In this document: positions 46,149 through 56,975 of the stretch, piece by piece
How positions within the stretch are numbered: position 1 is the stretch's first letter
Layout of the letters: each line of letters begins with the position of its first letter
Assembly (NCBI GenBank): GCA_015680685.1
Contig: MNCI01014441.1
Coordinates: 599,638-663,637 of the forward strand
DNA from: Gnetum montanum
Lineage: Eukaryota; Streptophyta; Gnetopsida; Gnetales; Gnetaceae
Length of the DNA: 64,000 nt
Direction: 5' to 3'
Notes under the pieces: model-generated
What the model saw: the letters and a program-made list of their open reading frames with translations, nothing else
Told to the model about the DNA's origin: nothing
The model's database searches: none
Program-made: the position numbers and the translations under genes

Positions 46149-46167
46149 GGCCCTCCTTCTAGTGCCA
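46149..46167 (-). promoter_or_regulatory. Putative primer binding site of element B
   Basis: Seven bases inside the LTR the sense strand reads TGGCACTAGAAGGAGGGCC; element C has TGGTGCTAAAAGGAGGGCC in the same place. Position and TGG start fit a primer site. I cannot name the tRNA with confidence. Confidence 0.55.
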
Positions 46168-46173
46168 GAAAAC

Positions 46174-47740
46174 TATAACGACGAAAAACGTCGATCGCTG
46201 GAAAATACCGAATGAAAATCCGTGTACACAGTCTTAACCACGGATCCGTGCGAGGGCCGTGTTGGGGAAAACGAATCTGCGGTGCCCTGAACGATCTTGT
46301 CGATCAGACAGGGACTTACTCAATTAGTAAATTGATGAATATCGCGATAATATGTATATTATGTAGATGTTCCACGAGACAAAATGATTCGATGAATCGT
46401 AGAAGGAGTAGAAAACAATGTAAGTAAATTGAAACAACGACAACGTCAACGCGACAGGGAGGATTAGATTTAGAGAAGTGCGCAATTCCAAGATCTATGT
46501 TTTGGCTCAAAAATTAAGTATATCATATACAAGGTTCCAATAGTAGACTCCGTTTATCTTGTGCGAAGTATACACAAAATAAGAAAAAAACTGTTCAACA
46601 AGGATTACAGAATAAAGCTCGATCTACCTCGTAAGCCAAAGATGGGATCCAAGGAAGGTCAAGCCTAGATGTCTATCAATCAACTGTTTCTGATCAATAA
46701 GCTTTGCCAACCAAACCAGATGATCTCTCGATCTCTGATCTGCTCCTTTTGCCTTCAGTAGTTTCTGCTTGAAGCTGCCAATGATCGCTAGTGGAGAGAA
46801 GTGTATTTTCGCCAAAAGATTGATCGCTCCTGCTACTAATGCTCAACAATGTCTTCTGTCTTTGCTAAAAGATAATGCTGCCCAAAAAGATGATGAAGAT
46901 CTGCCCCTTTTTCTTCTTTCTTCGCCAACTGGGGTATTTATAAGTTCGGTAGTACGTGGAGAAGGCACGACCCTGATGACACGTGTCTCGAACCTTCAAA
47001 ATACCATTGACTTGGTAAACTTTATGTTGAAACTGGTCATGTCGCATCACGTTTTTGGGAAGGGGAGCAAAGTACACTGTTGACCACTTCCGCTAAAGCT
47101 GCTTCATGATTACGCACAATACGCTCATCAACGTATTGTGCGTGTGGATAGCAGATGCGTGTTTGGTATTGCTTTAGTTAACTTTAGGCTGTATTACGCT
47201 TGTTTACACTGCGTAGCGTGGCAGAGCGTAGTAGAGCGTAGAAGTAGTTAACTCAAGCTATTTTATGCTCACTTATGTTGCGAAGCATAATAGAGTGTCA
47301 AACATGGTCAACTTTACAATAAGTTACGCTTTTTTACGCTGCGTAGCGTAATAAGCGTAAACCGACTAATAACTCTGACTTTAACTTTCTGGAAGCTCAT
47401 TACGTTGCTCTACGTAATGAAGCGTAAACTCAGCCTTGGACAAAAGACTTAGCGGAGTATTCGACAAGTCTTAGACCTTAAACTTCGTCCAATTCGCCGA
47501 AATAAGTTACTTTCTGATATCGGGCTATGTTAAACAGAGTTACGTTGAGTGACACTACGCTATGTTGCGTAATGTAGCGTAAAGAGAGGAAACAAAGTAA
47601 GGTTGAAATTTGCAAGAAACTTGGAGACTTGATGCTGCACGCCTCTTTGCCTTGCTCTATCTTCTGGATTTTTGTCGCAAACTTTCGCCCGAATCGTGAA
47701 TCTTCGCCTTAGGCCGATTTGCAATTTCCACGGTGTTTCC
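46174..47740 (-). mobile_element. 5' LTR of element B (1567 bp)
   Basis: Pairs with 30161-31748. The minus-strand start is TG-like (GGAAACACCG, first base changed) and the end GTTATA (changed from GTAACA, compare C). TATA box CTTATAAATA on the minus strand at 46935-46944. TTACGC/GCGTAA palindromes lie in U3 at about 47170-47600. The right flank is pol of element E. Confidence 0.85.
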
Positions 47741-47921
47741 TTAGCTTCTAGATCTAGAGTTTTAACTATGTTTTTAGGCTAGTCTAACGTTTCTTAAGTG
47801 GAGGCTATCAAATCCGTATAGGTGGATGGATTCAGATCCAACGATTCTGGGTGGATCGCTCTTTCTACATCTCCATATGGTCCATTGAGAGGCAATATTG
47901 AGAGGATTTGGTTGGTGGCCA
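47741..47921 (-). pseudogene. Start of the pol region of element E, cut by element B
   Basis: Minus strand: MATNQILSILPLNGPYGDVE, then IHPESLDLNPSTY, ending LDLEAKE at the B LTR. This matches the linker before RT in B (LVLIGPHGEIIRQFDP ... LDLEARDVNEDLL). One in-frame stop pair is present. Confidence 0.7.
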
Positions 47922-48540
47922 TGGTGCTCACTCTTGCCAATTAAAACAGGAGCAAAGTAAGAGACACTCCCTTAGTAGTAGAGTTACAAAGTGTAAACAA
48001 ACATAGGATAATTAAGCTGTGCATTGATAAATTTAGGAGATGCAGTGGAAGATATGACAGTTTAAGGCCATACCGAGTCAGATGTTGACTTGCCATTTGC
48101 ACTATTTTTAAATTTTTAAATTCTTATATTTAAATTTTCGAGTGGACAATAAGGTCACGAAGATTTTAAAAATTTATGAAATTTTATGAAATTTTCAAGT
48201 GTTTTTATGTTTATTTATTTTCGTTTATTTTTAGCACTTTTTTCCTTTGTCCATAAGAAGTTTTTGGCCAAATTTTGGGGGATTAGAATGGCAAAGAAAT
48301 TTGGGCAAGCATACAACAAAAGATAACTTTGGAAAATAACATGTAGTTAAAATGAGAAGATGAATTAAAGTAAAATGGCCAAAAATTGAATAAATAAAAT
48401 TAAATTATTAGGGAGGAATAGAAAAGAGGATTTTGAAAAAAGCAAGCTTCATTTTGGTCATTGTGAGTTGCTGGGCAATTGGGAGAACAACGTAAGTTCC
48501 AGGGTGCAACGTGAGCAAGGCATTAGCGTTAGCATTAGCA

Positions 48541-49805
48541 TGACCATGAAAGACAAGGGCAAGGAGAAAGCAATCGGGGGCAAGGGGAGGAAGCAAGTAG
48601 CCCTAGCGTTTGTAAAGGAGAGTGAAGAGCTCCTCCAATGTCTTCCCCAAATCAGGGTTCTGTCGTGGAAGAAAGCCCTACACAGGTAAAATCTTTGCCC
48701 CTAATATTTTTTTGGGATTTCTGCAAGTAGTGTTACCTAGGGTGAGAGCTTAAGATTTTTGGCTTTACAATTTGGGGCATGAATGCACAGGTTTTCGATT
48801 TTTTTTCTTGGCATTTTGGCTGCAAAATTTCTAGCTTTGTCGGCATTATTGTTGCAAGGTTTTGGGTGTAACGTGACTAAAAATTTTGACCTTGGAGCTA
48901 GGGTAGCGTGACCACAAAGATTTGGATTTTTGGAGAGCAACACAATTACAAAATTTTTATTTTGAGAGGGGGAAGAATGGCTATAAATTTTTGATTTCGA
49001 AGGGGGCAGCGTTCTTGAAATTTCATTTTTGAGCTTTTTTTCAAAGCAACGTGACCCGTAAATTTTGGGTTTTTTGGCCTGCACAGCATGACCTTGAATT
49101 TCAGTTTCTATCCTGCACAACGCGTGACCATGATTTTTCTATTTCTCTTCCTTGGGAAGCATTACTAAATTTCCGATTTCTCTTCCCTGGGCAATGTGAC
49201 TGAAATTTCCCAATTTTTCCCTAGGCAGCGTGACTAAAATTTCCCAATTTTTTCCTGGGCAGCGTGACCATGATTTCTGATTTTTTCACCCAAGGCAGCG
49301 TGACCTTGGATTTTGGATTTTCAATCCTGGTTTTTTTCTTCAAGGAGATGTTTTTAGAACAAAATAGGAGCCCCTAGCGTGAGCTAGAATGTGGGAAAGC
49401 TCAACGTGACTTGTGTACAGGCCAACTTGACCTGGTGTAGCTAGCATGAGTGTTGGAGGAGTTGCCTTTGAAAGGATGTTCAATGATTTCTCAATTTTAT
49501 ATTTTTTTATATAATTTATTATTTGTTTGGGATTAATGATTTAAACATGGATTCATTCTTAAAATGATTTCAATGTACTCCAGTAAGCACAAGATTACAC
49601 TAAATAGATGTTAGTGTCCTCGTCTCATGGGGTGGAATATTTGTTTATGTGATTTTTTAGTTTTATGTGATGTTGCTTTGTTACCCTTAACTGTTTTGTT
49701 CTATTTTCTATGTTTTGTTTGTAGAGACACGTTAATGATGGAGCTGGCCCGAGTGGAGTAGGAGCGGATGATGAAGAGGATCTTGGGGATCAACCCCATC
49801 CATGA
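48541..49805 (+). pseudogene. Collapsed antisense gene of element E (first and last exons)
   Basis: 48541-48685 reads MTMKDKGKEKAIGGKGRKQV ... KALHR and ends at a GTAAAA donor. In B and C exon 1 has the same basic start, similar length and a final split Arg codon before GT. At 49733-49805, after TGTTTTGTTTGTAG, an acidic tail (DGAGPSGVGADDEEDLGDQ) ends in TGA, like exon 8 of B. The central exons are absent, replaced by GCGTGAC-rich repeats. It sits between pol start and hairpin array/protease, as in B and C. Confidence 0.5.
48850..49450. repeat. Irregular GCAGCGTGAC repeats in the collapsed antisense gene of E
   Basis: About ten copies of (C/G)AGCGTGACC-like sequence spaced 30-80 bases, each followed by AAAATTT/GATTTT-like text. 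The GCGTGAC core is also the palindrome core of the U3 minisatellite of LTR E. Confidence 0.65.
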
Positions 49806-50149
49806 GCTTTTAAGTCGTTAAGTGCTTTTGGATTTTAAGATGTTTGATGGAATGTATAAAGATTGATGTAATGGCCTAAATTTAATTATGGTATAAAATG
49901 GTTGCATTCCTTTGTTACCTTGATGTTCTATGTAAATATTTTTGTTATTTCTCATGTTTTTTATTGTTTTTCTTTGTTTTCTAGAGTATATGTGTGCAAC
50001 TAAATGTAACATAAATTTCTAAAGTGTAAAGCGAGATATAAGGTAAATACTTGAAAAAGAAGGCAACGACCATGCAAGAATCTAAATCATAAGTTGTAAC
50101 CTATAAGCTAAAATTCAATGTAAAATGACGGGAGTTTGTAAATCTGTAA

Positions 50150-50560
50150 CTTGTTGGCTCTAGTTTAAAGCCATTTCAGGCTTGGTACATTAGTTTAAAG
50201 TCTTGATGGACTGTTGCATCTGTTGTTAAAGAAAGGATTACCAGTTTTATGCCATGGTGGGCCAAAGGTAGTAACATTTTCAGAAAGTTTTAAACAAAAC
50301 TGGCCATCTCTAACCGTGGCTAGTTTAATGCTATTGCGGATGTTTGTTGGCAGTTTAACATCATACCAAACAATTCGTAGATTAACATTATTTCGAACAT
50401 TTCGTAGTTTAATGTCATTTCGGACATGTCGTATTTTAACGTCATTTCAAACATGTCATAGTTTAACGTCATTTCGAACATTTGGTAGTTTAACGTCATT
50501 TCGAAGATTTGGTAGTTTAACGTCATTTCAGACATTTCATCTCATTCGTTCTAGTCGTTG
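50150..50560 (-). repeat. Hairpin-repeat array after protease, element E
   Basis: About ten units. Good stems are AAGCC-ATTTCA-GGCTT (about 50169), AGTC-TTGATG-GACT (about 50199), GCC-ATGGTG-GGC and ATGTC-ATTTCG-GACAT (about 50412). Later units (TAGTTTAACGTCATTTCGAA) are more decayed and tightly spaced at about 29-30 bp. Confidence 0.75.
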
Positions 50561-50680
50561 AGTTGCCTTTAATCTTTTGTAGCTTAACGTGTGGGGTTGG
50601 GCGTATGGGTATGATTTTATATTCACCTTCCCCTTCATTGGTGATGTCAAGGGGTAGTTCTGACCAAGAGACATCAGTAG
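50561..50680 (-). pseudogene. Protease C-terminus of element E, cut by element C
   Basis: The minus strand reads TDVSWSELPLDITNEGEGEY ... VKLQKIKG, matching the tail of the proteases in B (SLAWADLPF ... LNVKAIKK) and C (LTWAKLHF ... LKIKAIKK). It stops at the LTR of C. Confidence 0.6.
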
Positions 50681-52131
50681 TGAAACACTATGAAAATTTC
50701 AAGGCCTCGGCAATCTGGCAAAAGGCTAGTGATTCAGGCGAAGGGTCGCAACAAGGTGCGGCATAGCAAGTTCCTTTTCAGTTGAAGGTCTGTCCCGCCC
50801 CATTGCACAGCACAGCACAAGCAAATTCTAGAGGATGGAGCAAAGTGATGGATGCACGGCGGCAAAACTTCCAACTTCGCAAGTTATCTATTTCGAAAAA
50901 ATCTTAACTTTTGTCAAATTACGTTGTATTACGCTACATAGCGTAATACCGCATGGTGCAGCATAATAACAAAGACAGTCCATCACAGCATCAAAGATGA
51001 CAAACATGCAAGACTTCGATAGCCCATTAAAAGGCTCAAGGTCTAAGCAACAGTCTGCAGAATGACGCGCGTTTCAGCAGGTTTTCTTTCCTGGTTAAGG
51101 GGCTCATTACGCTGCTTTACACAATGTAGCGTAGTAAAAACCCCGAGAAAGGTAGAAACAGAGGAAGCACAGCAACAACAATTCAACTTTTGCGGTTTCA
51201 TTATTTTACGCTAAATTACGCTACGATGCATAATTTAGTGTAATGAAGCGTAATTCAAGTAACCACACACAAATCAAACATCCGTGGTTCATACGCCACA
51301 ATACGCTCTCTAGCGTATTACAGCGTAATCAAAGAACAGTTTGTTGTCAAAGCTCACACAAGGGTAGTTTACGACGCATTACACAGCATAGCGTCATAAG
51401 CTTTAACAACAACACATTAAGTCAACGACATTCTATGAGTTCAGGACATGCATCATTTAAATCACATTTTTCTCTTAACCCTAACCTTATAAATGCTCTA
51501 GTTGACCAAAATCAAAGGGGCTGGCAAAAAGTTTTCTTTCAAGCTTGGCAAGAGAGTAAAAGCGAATCAGCGATCATGAGAATTTCGGAGGTGATTGACA
51601 AGAATTCTTGATCAGAAACAATCGGCTGCCGGATATTCTCCCATGGGTCTGACTTCCTTGCACCTAGATTGGCTAGATCAAGGTAGATTGAGCCTTGCTT
51701 GTTTCATCTTTGCATCACTTTCTTGTTACTGGCATATGCTCCAAACCGAAGCCCGCCTGAAGTCATTGTATCAAACATATTATTTTTCATAAATTAAATC
51801 CCAGATCTTCTGATCGTATCATCTACCAAATCTGATCTCCTGCATCCTAGTTAGAGGGATTTGGCAATCTTATCTAAATCGTTTGCGTTACCTTCAATTA
51901 CTTTCGAGATTAAAAATATTGCATTGCTTTAAAAAGAATCTTCATTTCACCATCAAAATACTACAAAACCTTTTACTGATTAAATAAGTCCCTGTCTGAT
52001 CGACAAGACTGTTCAGGGCATCTCGGATTCATTTTTCTCTCTAGCACGGTCCTCACACGGATCCGGGGTTAGAACTATGTATGCAGACTTTCGTTCGGTA
52101 TTTCCAGTGACCGACGTTTTTCATTGTAACA
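50681..52131 (+). mobile_element. 5' LTR of element C (1451 bp)
   Basis: Starts TGAAACAC and ends TTGTAACA; homologous along its length to the reverse complement of the B LTRs. TATA box CTTATAAATG at 51486-51495. U3 carries TTACGCT/AGCGTAA palindromes (about 50930-51400). The expected 5-bp target duplicate on the left is AGTAG (50676-50680); its partner lies beyond the window. Confidence 0.82.
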
Positions 52132-52137
52132 GTTTTC

Positions 52138-52156
52138 TGGTGCTAAAAGGAGGGCC
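52138..52156 (+). promoter_or_regulatory. Putative primer binding site of element C
   Basis: TGGTGCTAAAAGGAGGGCC, six bases after the LTR end; aligned with the site in B at 46149-46167. Confidence 0.55.
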
Positions 52157-52469
52157 TTCATATCTGATCCATATTTTATGGGTAGTCTTGTAAGTTGTCT
52201 ATACCCATTGTCAATCAACGTAAATGTAATACCTCTGAGGTTGTTTATGAAATTGTGCTGTGCAGATCGGTCACATCGATGATTCCTTTGGAATCCTACG
52301 AGATAGAAAGCCCCGATTATTATCTTACTTCACCTTTGTCCTTCCAATCTCTACTTTTATCGTCATTATCTCTGAATCGCGTAAAAAATAACTACTTCAA
52401 CTACTGCCATTGACACTGCTAGCCTTGATAACCCTTGGACCATGCAAGTCACACCTCCCACGGTCGAGT

Positions 52470-55240
52470 AACCACTCAATCCAGTACGACCACGCTGCTT
52501 CCTCAGGTTACAAAACAAAGAGCTTGAGGGATAGGCTCAGTGTAGGGAAAGCTACAATTTCCTCTGTGCTAAGTTAGCAGCAAATCTGCCTATGTACCCA
52601 CAAGAGCTCGAGGAAAAATGAGAGTACGAGCTCATGTATTGCAACGGGAAAGAACTCATTCCTACGCCTACCACTTTCATACCCTTAACGGATCAACAAA
52701 GATGGATCCTAGATCAAATGTTAATGGCACAGACATTGCCAGAAGAAGTAAAGACCTTGTTCCGTAATGAAATGCTTCACGATGGACAAGATGATCTAGA
52801 ATCCCACTCTGAGGGAGGCAGTCATGCCAATTTCACCATGGCCCCTCCCTCCACAACGTCTCAAGTAAATCCCCTGTTCATGGTTACCACACCTTTGATG
52901 TTATCTAACACTGATCGAGTCCCGCATTCACCGCATTTACATTTTCTATCACCAGCTATCTTCCCAGGTGAAGGTGCATCACAGATCATTCCTCAGCAGG
53001 CACGATTACCTAACCCACCTCATCGTGTACCTGCGCTTGTGCCACCGCATGTGCACGCGATACCTACAATGTCGACTACGCTCCTGACCCACATGACAGA
53101 GCCCGCCACTACTACATGGTGGGTTCCAAACATGCCGCCCGTCGCACATCCCGCGTAAATGCCCCCTCATCCCCATCATCAAAGCTAGGTTCCGCAAGTG
53201 CTAAATCTAGCTACAGGATCGTTACTCATACCCCCAGTCATGCAAATAGCATACCCAATGGCGCAGTCGACAACAACTGCCCTATCTGCACCAACTACCA
53301 GATGGTGGATGCCACAAGCAGCACCATCTACAAGGACCGTCAACCAACTTGCTACATTCGTTGCGCCACCCAATGTGGCTCCCCTTCCTACCATGCCACA
53401 AACAACCCTGCCATCCACGGGTCTGGATCAGGCCTTCCAACTCATTCAGACCCTTACGGAGGAGGTTAGGTGCCTCAAGGCTACTGGCTCTGACGTGCTA
53501 CAAGTCATGGATTTCTACCATGACGATCCTATTAGCCCAGCAGTCCCAGTCCTGTCATTGCCACCCGAGATGCCCCTTCCCCATTTCACAAAATACAACA
53601 GGGAAGGTGATCCCAAACCTACTCACTTTCAGGTCAGAGTCCTTATTGCTGCAAAAATGGCCGCATACCATAATCCGCATCTTTGCTATGTCCTTAACGG
53701 GTAAAGCTTTGGATTGGTATCAAGCACTTCCATGCGCTTCCATTTCATCTTTGGAAGAGCTGTTAACCCAGTTTGTGACTTGCTTCAAATACAACCTAAA
53801 GCCAGAAGTCACACTGGACCAGCTTATGGGAGTTAAGCAAGACCCGCTCGAGTCAGTCCAAAAGTTCATACAGCGCTGGAGCGCCACCTTGAATGAGATC
53901 CGTGAACCCATCGTGGAGGCCCATCTATTGGCAATCTTTAAGGGAGCGGTCAATGACTTTATCAAATCTAAGATGTATTATCTTGCTTCCCATTCCCTCA
54001 GCCAAGCTTTTGCTCAGACTCAGAGCATCTAGGACATAGCGGAGGCTAACAAAGACCAGGCGTATGTGGTCTACAGGAATGCTCACAGCAAAAGTAAGGA
54101 TAAAGGCAAAGCCACCACGACTACAGTGGTGGCGGTTGCTGAAGAGGCCAAGAAGAAAGGCAACAATAACAAGAAAATAACTGCGGAGCCAGCTGAGCCG
54201 ACAACAAGCTCAGGTGGCACCAATTAAGAAGCTCCTTCTGCCCCCAAAGCACCTCCACAGTCGAGGCCAAAATTTGAGCGTAAGGATCACTCAAATTACG
54301 CAACCCTACCTGTGAAGCCTTCAGAACTTCTGAAGCAATTATTGGGAACCGACCACATCCAACACAAAGCAGTGTCTGAGGAGGCTCTAAAACATCACAG
54401 GTGCCACTGTGAGTTACTCAAGAATCCCTCCTTGGCCCAACCTAATGAACCGCCTGTGCCCAAGAACTTTAAGTTAGACCAATTCTATGACTACCATCAA
54501 TTATGCGGCCATGACACGGACTACTGCTAGGCCTTGAAGGATGACATCCAACGTCTGATAGATCAAGGTGACTTGATCTTAGATAGCAGTAGCCTGACAC
54601 GCCTAGAAAATCAGGCCATGCATGTGTACCAAGGTCCGTTGAATGTAAACAACGCAGGGTACATAATCAACATGGTAGGAACAGAGGGTGATAATCAGAC
54701 GTAGCCGAGATAGCCTTTTGTGTTACGAACGCACCCTCACTTGACCCAAGCAACAGGTCCATCCACGCCGACGAGTGGCACTCCAAGGCACCCTTTCATC
54801 CTTCGAACTACATCTCAGAATGCTTCCCGATAGCCTGCAGTTATTAAAGCCGCGGCCCAACCCGCGCCTACACCCAAGGCACCCTTAGTCATCAGAGTGC
54901 CTAAACTATCAACCGCCCCTCCTACGCAGGGGAAATCTTTTAAGTCAAACCCTCCTACTGTCACTGTTAATGTGGCCAAGGGCCCTCTTACACTGGGGTT
55001 ACCCAAACCTCAACCCCTCGCTTCTACACCTTTTGTCCCACTTGTCAAAAATAAAGAGGTTATACCAAAGCAATTATCTCCTCTAGGCCAAAGGAAGCGT
55101 AATCCTTGACCAAATGCTACTCCTCCCTGCGAAATTCGCGTCCTAGGGCAAATGGAAGAGGAAAGGGATGACAAACAACCTGATCGTGGGCAAGATCTTT
55201 TTGATGCCCTGGCACAAGTCAAATAGGCTCTGAAACAAAA
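52470..55240 (+). pseudogene. Gag of element C
   Basis: Open pieces at 52634-53158, 53198-53704, 53349-54032 and 54312-54530 show the same domain order as in B: a Pro/Thr-rich N-terminus, then VMDFYHDDPISPAVPVLSLP, the gag core (WPHTIIRIFAMSLTGKALDW, EELLTQFVTCFKYNLKPEVT, VEAHLLAIFKGAVNDFIKSK). A zinc-knuckle-like FYDYHQLCGHDTDYC (54482-54528) and a proline-rich linker (54897-55109) follow. Several frameshifts and stops. Confidence 0.82.
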
Positions 55241-55249
55241 AAATACAAC

Positions 55250-56075
55250 ATTGAGCCTTTATGACTTGCTCATGACGTCACAAACACATCGTGAGGCTAT
55301 GGTTCGTATGCTAACGTCCATACCTATGGATGAAAGCCTGCCGACATACGAAAAAGCAATCCACTCTATCATGCTTCTGCCCGCTACTAAAAAACTAGAT
55401 CCCACCCCGTTGACCTTTCATGATGAATCCATTAAGGATAATCCTGAGGGTCAAGTGACGACGGCACCCATGTTCATCACCATCCGGGTCGGCCAACACT
55501 AAATCCGAAGAGTACATGTCGATGAAGGGGCAGCCACTAATGTCATCCCTTATCCCATAGTGGATAAATTAGGCATGATCGATTAGATCAAACCTACAAC
55601 GATGTCATGTCTAAAGTTGTTCAACGGGACACGGATGCAGGTCAAAGGGACCATCCATATCAACTTTGTGGCAGGGGACTAGTTCCCTACAAACGCTACG
55701 TTTATCGTGGTTGAGGAAATGTCTGGATTCAATTTGATTCTTGGGAGGTCTTGGTTAGCCGAACTGAGAGCAGTTTCATCACCCATTCATCAGGAAATCC
55801 ATTTGCCCTATGCAAGAGGAGAAGTGGTTATCCACGATGATGAAATAATCTCACAAGTCGTTAATAACATAGAAACAGAGCATGGATCAGAGATCGAAAA
55901 GCCTGAGAATCCATCCCCTATCCAAGTACCCGAGCGAGCCAAAACAGTGGCTAATGACGGCCTGACTTGGGCTAAACTACATTTCCCGGAGGAAGATTGC
56001 GATGCGAAGGGGGAGGGCCATAAATTTCTCCATCCTTATGTGTCGTTGAAAATCAAAGCAATTAAGAAATAGTTA
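55250..56075 (+). pseudogene. Retropepsin-type protease of element C
   Basis: MTSQTHREAMVRMLTSIPMD leads in, FITIRVGQH precedes VHVDEGAATNVIPYPIVDKL (active-site box D-E-G-A), then MVEEMSGFNLILGRSWLAEL and a C-terminal LKIKAIKK. Stops at about 55500, 55586 and 55681 break the frame. Confidence 0.82.
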
Positions 56076-56251
56076 CGAAGTTAGCAATGTTGCCTAACTA
56101 ATACAGTCTCATCATCCATGCTATTTGCGCTTACCGTTTATACTTCTTATGTTTACGCATGTGCTTATGCTTTCCACTAGCTAATTTCATTACGCTCATG
56201 TTTATCTTTGTGTTGGGCTTTATGTTTCTATTTTCTTTACTCATACGCATA

Positions 56252-56785
56252 GGCCCAAAATGGCCTTAAACTAGCAACCTTATCTACACTTCTCACCCAA
56301 ATTACGCAAAGGCCCGAAATGGCCCTAAACTAGCGACTTCATTTACACATGGCACCTGAATCTGCTATGGCCCGAAATGGCCTTAAACTAGCAATTTCAT
56401 TTACTCTTTGTATCTAAACCCATTTTACGCTGAGAATGCTAATTTCATTCACACTTTATACCAGAATCCAATTTCCGCTTACTCTTCATACCTTAAACTA
56501 TAAAAAAAACAGGTGGGCCCAAAACGGCCTTAAACTATCCAGGGCCCGAAACGGCCTTAAATCATCCAGGGCCCGAAATGGCCTTAAACTAGCATTTACG
56601 CTCTGTACTTGAATTTCCTTTACGCTCTGTACAAGAAATTCATTTACGCTTGGCACCTTAAACTACTAAAAAGAGGCCGAAACGGCCTTAAACTATATAA
56701 GGCCCGAAATAGCCTTAAACTAGCAATGTCATTTATGCTTTACATTTAGACAATTTAACAGCCCACAATGGCTTCAAACTAGTAA
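56252..56785 (+). repeat. Hairpin-repeat array after protease, element C
   Basis: About nine units, GGCC-CGAAAT-GGCC-TTAAACTA, at about 56252, 56311, 56369, 56516, 56543, 56570, 56674 and 56701, and a last one with a compensated stem AGCC-CACAAT-GGCT (56760-56773). Confidence 0.85.
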
Positions 56786-56975
56786 CCACATTGACGCTAC
56801 ATTTTTAAAACTAATCACCATTTATCATAACATTAAAACCTACGGAACAGTTTACATAAAGAGAAAACAACAAAAAGAACATTAACATTAACACCGAAAT
56901 TTGTTTCAATACGTTAAAAGATAGAAATATAATCTCTTGTCTCATTGCACCACAATAAAACACTAGGTTAATTCA

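Larger units (their letters stand above)
30161..47740 (-). mobile_element. Element B: Tat/Ogre-like retrotransposon with both LTRs and an antisense gene
   Basis: Minus-strand order: 5' LTR (47740-46174), primer site, gag (about 45930-42960), protease (about 42940-42116), hairpin array (41885-41768), an antisense multi-exon gene on the plus strand (37515-41573), RT with RNase H (37044-35410), archaeal-type RNase H (about 35403-34850), integrase (34570-33600), hairpin array (33540-32945), polypurine palindrome, and 3' LTR (31748 to the N gap). By eye the two LTRs differ at roughly one base in twenty plus one indel of about 40 bp, so it is younger than E and F. It is inserted into pol of E. Confidence 0.8.
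23252..50680 (-). mobile_element. Element E: Tat/Ogre-like Ty3/gypsy retrotransposon interrupted by elements B and C
   Basis: Visible parts on the minus strand, in order, are the protease C-terminus (50680 to about 50560), hairpin repeats (about 50550 to 50150), antisense-gene remnants on the plus strand (48541-49805), the pol start (47921 to 47741), then element B (47740 to about 30161). After B come RT C-terminus, RNase H, archaeal-type RNase H and integrase (29774 to 27138), hairpin repeats (about 27000 to 26794), and the 3' LTR (25563 to 23252). The two halves fit one element because pol stops at the B LTR on one side and resumes inside RT on the other, with roughly 690 bp unaccounted for in or beside the N gap. 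Gag would lie beyond element C. Confidence 0.65.
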
